NCBI GenBank assembly: GCA_046760905.1
Contig: JBHIFB010000042.1
Span: 1 to 24,350, forward strand
Direction: 5' to 3'
Source of the DNA: JBHIFB01 sp046760905
GTDB lineage: Bacteria; Gemmatimonadota; CAZMKB01
DNA: 24,350 bases
Shown here: piece by piece, positions 21,299 to 24,350 of the stretch
Position numbering within the stretch: position 1 is the first letter of the stretch
Layout: every line of letters starts with the position of its first letter
Notes under the pieces: generated by a model
The model's input: only the letters and a program-made list of their open reading frames with translations
What the model was told of the DNA's origin: nothing
Databases searched by the model: none
Program-made: the position numbers and the translations under genes

Positions 21299-23937
21299 TC
21301 GAGGCCCTCTAAGAGTTGTGTGACCTTCCTCATATTTTCGAGAAAGTTCTTCCTCTTTTCCCTCTCCTTGCGTACTACATCTTCGGGAGCCTTTTCGAGG
21401 AATTCGGTCTTGGACAATTTTCTCTCTGTTTTTTCCAGCTGGTTTCTCAAACGGATGAGCTCCTTAGTGAGCCTCTCCCTCTCCATCTCCAAATCCACGA
21501 TGCCTTCAAGTGGTACAGCGACCTGCGTACCTCTCACGACTGCTCTTCCTGCAGGGAAATCCGGTTCGAAGATCGAATGGACACGTATCGAATGGAGTCT
21601 GGCGATAGTTTTGATGTACTCGCTGTTGAGCGATATTATCTCCCTGTCCGCTTCAATCGTCGTCGATATATGAGCTTCTATCTCCTTAGCAGGATGAATG
21701 TTGTATTCCCCTCTAATGTTGAGAATGGCTCCGGAAATATCCTGAATATAGGCCATCTGCCTCTCGGCATCTTCATCCACGAGGGTATCTATTGGTTCTG
21801 GCCACGGCTGATGGGAGATGGAGTTGCCGTCATGGGGAATCGTGTTCCAGATCTCCTCCGTGATGAAAGGCATCACTGGGTGGAGGATCCTGAGTACCTT
21901 TTCGAGAACATACCAGGCCAGCCAGGCTTTTCTTGCGCGATCCTCTTGATCGTTTCCCGTCAGGCGAGGCTTTATGAGCTCGAGATACCAGTCACAATAG
22001 TCATGCCACATGAAGCCGTGTATGGCGAGAGCTGCCTCGTTGAATCGGTATTGTCCAAGAGAATCCTGCACCAATCCCAGTGTCCTTTGAAGCCGGCTCA
22101 TGATCCACCTGTCAACGAGCTCCGTACTGAGACCGACCGGTCCCTCGATTCCGGCGATCTCAATGTCTTTCAAATTCATCAGGAGGAAACGGGATGCATT
22201 CCAGATCTTGTTCGCGAAATTCCTGCCGAAATGAAACTTCTCATCAGAGAGATACACATCGGAGCCGGGAGCACTCATGCTCATGAGACTGTATCTAAGA
22301 GCGTCGGCCCCGAATTTGTCTATTATTTCCTCGGGGTCTATAGCGTTGCCCAGGGATTTACTCATCTTCATGCCGGTCTCATCTCTGACCGTACCATGGA
22401 TTATGACTGTGCTGAAAGGTATGTCTCCCATGAATTCGAGTCCGGCCATTATCATTCTGGCGACCCAGAAGAAAAGGATCTCTGATGCTGTGACCAGAGT
22501 GTCTGTGGGATAGAATACCTCGAGATCCTTCCCACCTTCAGGCCATCCGAGAGTGGAGAAAGGCCAGAGCCAAGAGGAGAACCAGGTGTCAAGCACATCC
22601 TCTTCCTGCCTAATGTCATTGCTCTGGCAGAAACTGCAGCGTTCGGGATCCACAACCTCTGAGAAAACACTTCCGCAGGAGCCACAGTTCCAGATGGGTA
22701 TCCTGTGCCCCCACCAGATCTGCCGCGAGATACACCAGTCCCTGATATTCTCCATCCAGTCGAAGTAGACCCTCTCCCACCTGGCAGGCTGAATGCTGAT
22801 TCGACCATCTCTCACCGCTTCGATGGCCGGTCGGGCCAGCGGCTTCATCTTCACAAACCACTGGTTTGAGAGATAGGGTTCCACCATGGTATGACATCTG
22901 TAGCAGTGCCCCACCGCGTGCTCGTGGTCCTCTATTTTCTCGAGTAGTCCCCTTGCTTTCAGCGCCTTTACAACCTCCTGCCGGCAGGTGAATCTGTCCT
23001 GGCCCCGAAACTCCCCAGCTTCATCACTCATCGTACCATCGGGATTCAACACATTCACCGAGGGGAGCTCGTGTCTCTGGCCCATCTCAAAATCGTTCGG
23101 GTCATGAGCAGGGGTTACTTTAACGGCGCCGGTCCCGAACTTTGGGTCTACAAAAGAGTCGGCGATGACGGGGATTTCACGTTCAACAAGCGGTAGAATC
23201 AGACTCTTTCCCACAAGGGCGCTGTAACGCTCATCCTCCGGATTAACCGCCACAGCGGTGTCGCCGAGCATCGTTTCCGGCCTCGTAGTTGCGACACTCA
23301 GACCGCCTTTCCCATCCTTGAATGTATAATGTATGTAATAGAGTTTGCCCTTAACCTCCCTGTGTTCTGCCTCCTCATCTGAAAGGGCAGTCTCGCACCT
23401 GGGGCACCAGTTTATTATGTAATTACCGCGATAGATTAGCCCCTTTTTGAAAAGCCCGACGAAAGCCTCCCTCACTGCCTTAGACAGCCCTTCATCCATC
23501 GTAAACCGTTCTCTGGACCAATCGCACGCTGCGCCGAGCCTTTTAAGCTGCTTGATAATCCGATCTCCGTGATGCTCTTTCCACTTCCAGACCTCCTCTA
23601 TGAACTTCTCCCTCCCCAGGGTGTGTCTGTCCAGGTTTCTCTTAGCGAGTTCCCTCTCAACCACATTCTGAGTCGCAATGCCGGCGTGGTCCACGCCGGG
23701 AATCCAGAGAGACTCGAATCCCTGCATCTTCTTCCATCTCACCAGAATATCCTGGATGGTGTTGTTGAGAGCATGCCCCATGTGAAGGATCCCGGTTACA
23801 TTCGGCGGCGGGATAACGATGACGTAGGGTTCCTTGCCGGAATCGGGATCTGCCTTGAAGTACTCCTTTTCCATCCAGAATGCATACCATTTCCCCTCAA
23901 CGTCAGTCGGATTGTAAACTTTGGGAAGGATTGTCAT
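21295..23937 (-). CDS. valS: Valine--tRNA ligase
   Basis: An 880-residue class I aminoacyl-tRNA synthetase that charges tRNA-Val and edits mischarged threonine. PPPNVTGILHMGHALN contains the HIGH-type motif (HMGH, 52-55) and GMKMSKSLGN the KMSKS loop (about 523-527). The CP1 editing domain lies between (about 190-345, with TTRPETMLGDTAVAVNPED). A Cys-rich zinc knuckle (CGSCG...CSFC) is near 415, and the C-terminal Leu/Lys/Glu-rich coiled coil that grips the tRNA spans about 810-880. Length is normal. The frame is open to a GTG at 23976, but the ATG at 23937 is preferred: GAGG lies 5 bp upstream, the protein then begins MTILPKVYNPTDVE as in relatives, and a likely promoter -10 falls between the two. 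No T-box leader is visible. Confidence 0.97.
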   Translation of the reverse strand: MTILPKVYNPTDVEGKWYAFWMEKEYFKADPDSGKEPYVIVIPPPNVTGILHMGHALNNTIQDILVRWKKMQGFESLWIPGVDHAGIATQNVVERELAKRNLDRHTLGREKFIEEVWKWKEHHGDRIIKQLKRLGAACDWSRERFTMDEGLSKAVREAFVGLFKKGLIYRGNYIINWCPRCETALSDEEAEHREVKGKLYYIHYTFKDGKGGLSVATTRPETMLGDTAVAVNPEDERYSALVGKSLILPLVEREIPVIADSFVDPKFGTGAVKVTPAHDPNDFEMGQRHELPSVNVLNPDGTMSDEAGEFRGQDRFTCRQEVVKALKARGLLEKIEDHEHAVGHCYRCHTMVEPYLSNQWFVKMKPLARPAIEAVRDGRISIQPARWERVYFDWMENIRDWCISRQIWWGHRIPIWNCGSCGSVFSEVVDPERCSFCQSNDIRQEEDVLDTWFSSWLWPFSTLGWPEGGKDLEVFYPTDTLVTASEILFFWVARMIMAGLEFMGDIPFSTVIIHGTVRDETGMKMSKSLGNAIDPEEIIDKFGADALRYSLMSMSAPGSDVYLSDEKFHFGRNFANKIWNASRFLLMNLKDIEIAGIEGPVGLSTELVDRWIMSRLQRTLGLVQDSLGQYRFNEAALAIHGFMWHDYCDWYLELIKPRLTGNDQEDRARKAWLAWYVLEKVLRILHPVMPFITEEIWNTIPHDGNSISHQPWPEPIDTLVDEDAERQMAYIQDISGAILNIRGEYNIHPAKEIEAHISTTIEADREIISLNSEYIKTIARLHSIRVHSIFEPDFPAGRAVVRGTQVAVPLEGIVDLEMERERLTKELIRLRNQLEKTERKLSKTEFLEKAPEDVVRKEREKRKNFLENMRKVTQLLEGLE

Positions 23938-23965
23938 GGATGCCTCTTGATCCCCCTGTTCATTG

Positions 23966-23995
23966 GTTATCTCCACAATCGGCCTGCCTTGTCAA
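23966..23995 (-). promoter_or_regulatory. Likely valS promoter
   Basis: On the minus strand a perfect TTGACA (23995-23990) is followed after 18 bp by GATAAC (23971-23966), matching 4 of 6 bases of the -10 consensus. Transcription would begin near 23959, leaving a leader of about 22 bases that holds the GAGG site of the ATG at 23937. This argues against the GTG at 23976. Confidence 0.45.
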
Positions 23996-24110
23996 GGCTT
24001 AAAACTGTCGGATAGATGAGTCCAAGCGAAACGGACTCCCCCAGCGCAATTTAGATAGAAAAATAATAATTTACGATCACATTTTCAAATACCAGCATTC
24101 TACATAGGTT

Positions 24111-24135
24111 ATGATTAATCATTTGATCCGGATCA
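24111..24135. promoter_or_regulatory. Pair of abutting 12-bp perfect palindromes (possible operator)
   Basis: ATGATTAATCAT (24111-24122) and TGATCCGGATCA (24124-24135) are both exact palindromes, one base apart, sharing TGAT/ATCA half-sites. Centres are about 12.5 bp apart, close to one helical turn. They lie about 115-140 bp upstream of the valS promoter. This arrangement fits two dimer-binding sites, but no regulator is known. Confidence 0.4.
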
Positions 24136-24183
24136 TTCGTTCAAAATGAGGACATCTTGCACGATAACTGAAATGGGGCGAGG

Positions 24184-24201
24184 TTGGGCACCGGTCTTAG
24201 C
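24184..24201 (+). repeat. 18-bp direct repeat, copy 1
   Basis: TTGGGCACCGGTCTTAGC, identical to the sequence at 24333-24350, 149 bp away. It contains the palindrome ACCGGT. Confidence 0.85.
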
Positions 24202-24332
24202 GAATACTATTACAGGGCTCCGAGTCCTTGAGCGAGTCGTGAGAGCATTTGGGTACCCATCTTGGTCGAGCAGGAAGGGGAAAGCCGCATTTTTAAGGAT
24301 CAGGGGAGTGTTAATTTTGTGAGTCAGGCGGA

Positions 24333-24350
24333 TTGGGCACCGGTCTTAGC
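24333..24350 (+). repeat. 18-bp direct repeat, copy 2 (ends at the window edge)
   Basis: Exact second copy of TTGGGCACCGGTCTTAGC. The match may continue beyond the window, so the true repeat length is unknown. It could be part of a tandem array, a mobile-element end or a multicopy repeat. Confidence 0.85.

Larger units (their letters stand above)
23996..24350. other. Gene-poor AT-rich region at the right edge
   Basis: No convincing gene is visible. Bases 24046-24120 are AT-rich. Two palindromes (24111-24135) and an 18-bp direct repeat (24184-24201, 24333-24350) are the only clear structures. A 58-codon frame (ATG 24146 to TGA 24322) lacks a ribosome site and family features. A second frame is open from 24232 to the edge, and the repeat encodes WAPVLA in both frames. 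Confidence 0.5.

Noticed and set aside
21316..22485. 389-codon open frame on the plus strand inside valS
   Set aside because: It is long only because of the codon pattern of valS on the other strand; valS motifs (KMSKS region, zinc knuckle, coiled coil) fall in the same place and no independent domain is seen.
23938..24110. T-box or other tRNA-sensing leader before valS
   Set aside because: The leader from the likely promoter is only about 22 bases, and no T-box sequence or long specifier stem is visible further upstream.
24146..24322. 58-codon plus-strand frame near the right edge
   Set aside because: There is no ribosome site or recognisable domain, and the repeat within it is also read in a different frame, so coding is unsupported; kept only as part of the repeat finding.
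1..24350. CRISPR array, rRNA or tRNA genes
   Set aside because: No regularly spaced repeats, no rRNA-like conserved stretches and no tRNA cloverleaf were seen on either strand.

Overview
The window comes from an unidentified Gram-negative-type bacterium. It has lipoprotein signals, a Wzx-type flippase, a valine tRNA synthetase translationally coupled to an Ig-like envelope lipoprotein, and a beta-propeller protein with a FlgD/Por-like C-terminal domain. Arg is often AGG/AGA, Ile is often ATA, and GTG/TTG starts are common. This combination is reminiscent of uncultured FCB-superphylum or neighbouring candidate phyla, but the sequence alone does not name the lineage.

Layout. Bases 1-10731 (plus strand) form one compact surface-glycan gene set: the tail of a GT2 glycosyltransferase, a sugar-1-phosphate nucleotidyltransferase, a GalE-like epimerase, two tandem GT39-type membrane glycosyltransferases, a polyprenol-phosphate-sugar synthase (GT2), a WecG/TagA-family GT26, a double-domain GT4 fusion and a B12-binding radical SAM enzyme. 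Bases 10795-23937 (minus strand) run towards it. In transcription order they are valS, an Ig-like lipoprotein, a 14-blade propeller secreted protein, an ArnA-dehydrogenase-like SDR, a DegT aminotransferase, an ArnA-type formyltransferase, a TIM-barrel amidohydrolase, a FemAB/GNAT-like acyltransferase, a flippase, a rhodanese lipoprotein and a decayed AhpD-like gene. The two gene sets converge at about 10.73-10.80 kb. Bases 23977-24350 are AT-rich and gene-poor, with a likely valS promoter, two abutting 12-bp palindromes and an 18-bp direct repeat whose second copy ends exactly at the window edge.

How the genes may work together. The minus-strand trio SDR, aminotransferase and formyltransferase has the activities and key residues of the ArnA/ArnB steps that turn UDP-glucuronate into UDP-4-amino-4-deoxy-4-formamido-arabinose. 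Here they are three overlapping genes rather than a fused ArnA. The plus-strand set supplies ArnC-like (GT2) and ArnT-like (GT39) proteins. No ArnD-type polysaccharide deacetylase is present; instead an unrelated metal-dependent amidohydrolase gene overlaps the formyltransferase gene. The main hypothesis is therefore a rearranged Arn-like N-formyl-aminosugar decoration pathway with a possible substitute deformylase. The alternative is an ordinary polysaccharide that keeps an N-formyl aminosugar. No initiating phosphoglycosyltransferase, Wzy polymerase or ligase is visible, so the locus continues beyond the left edge or depends on genes elsewhere.
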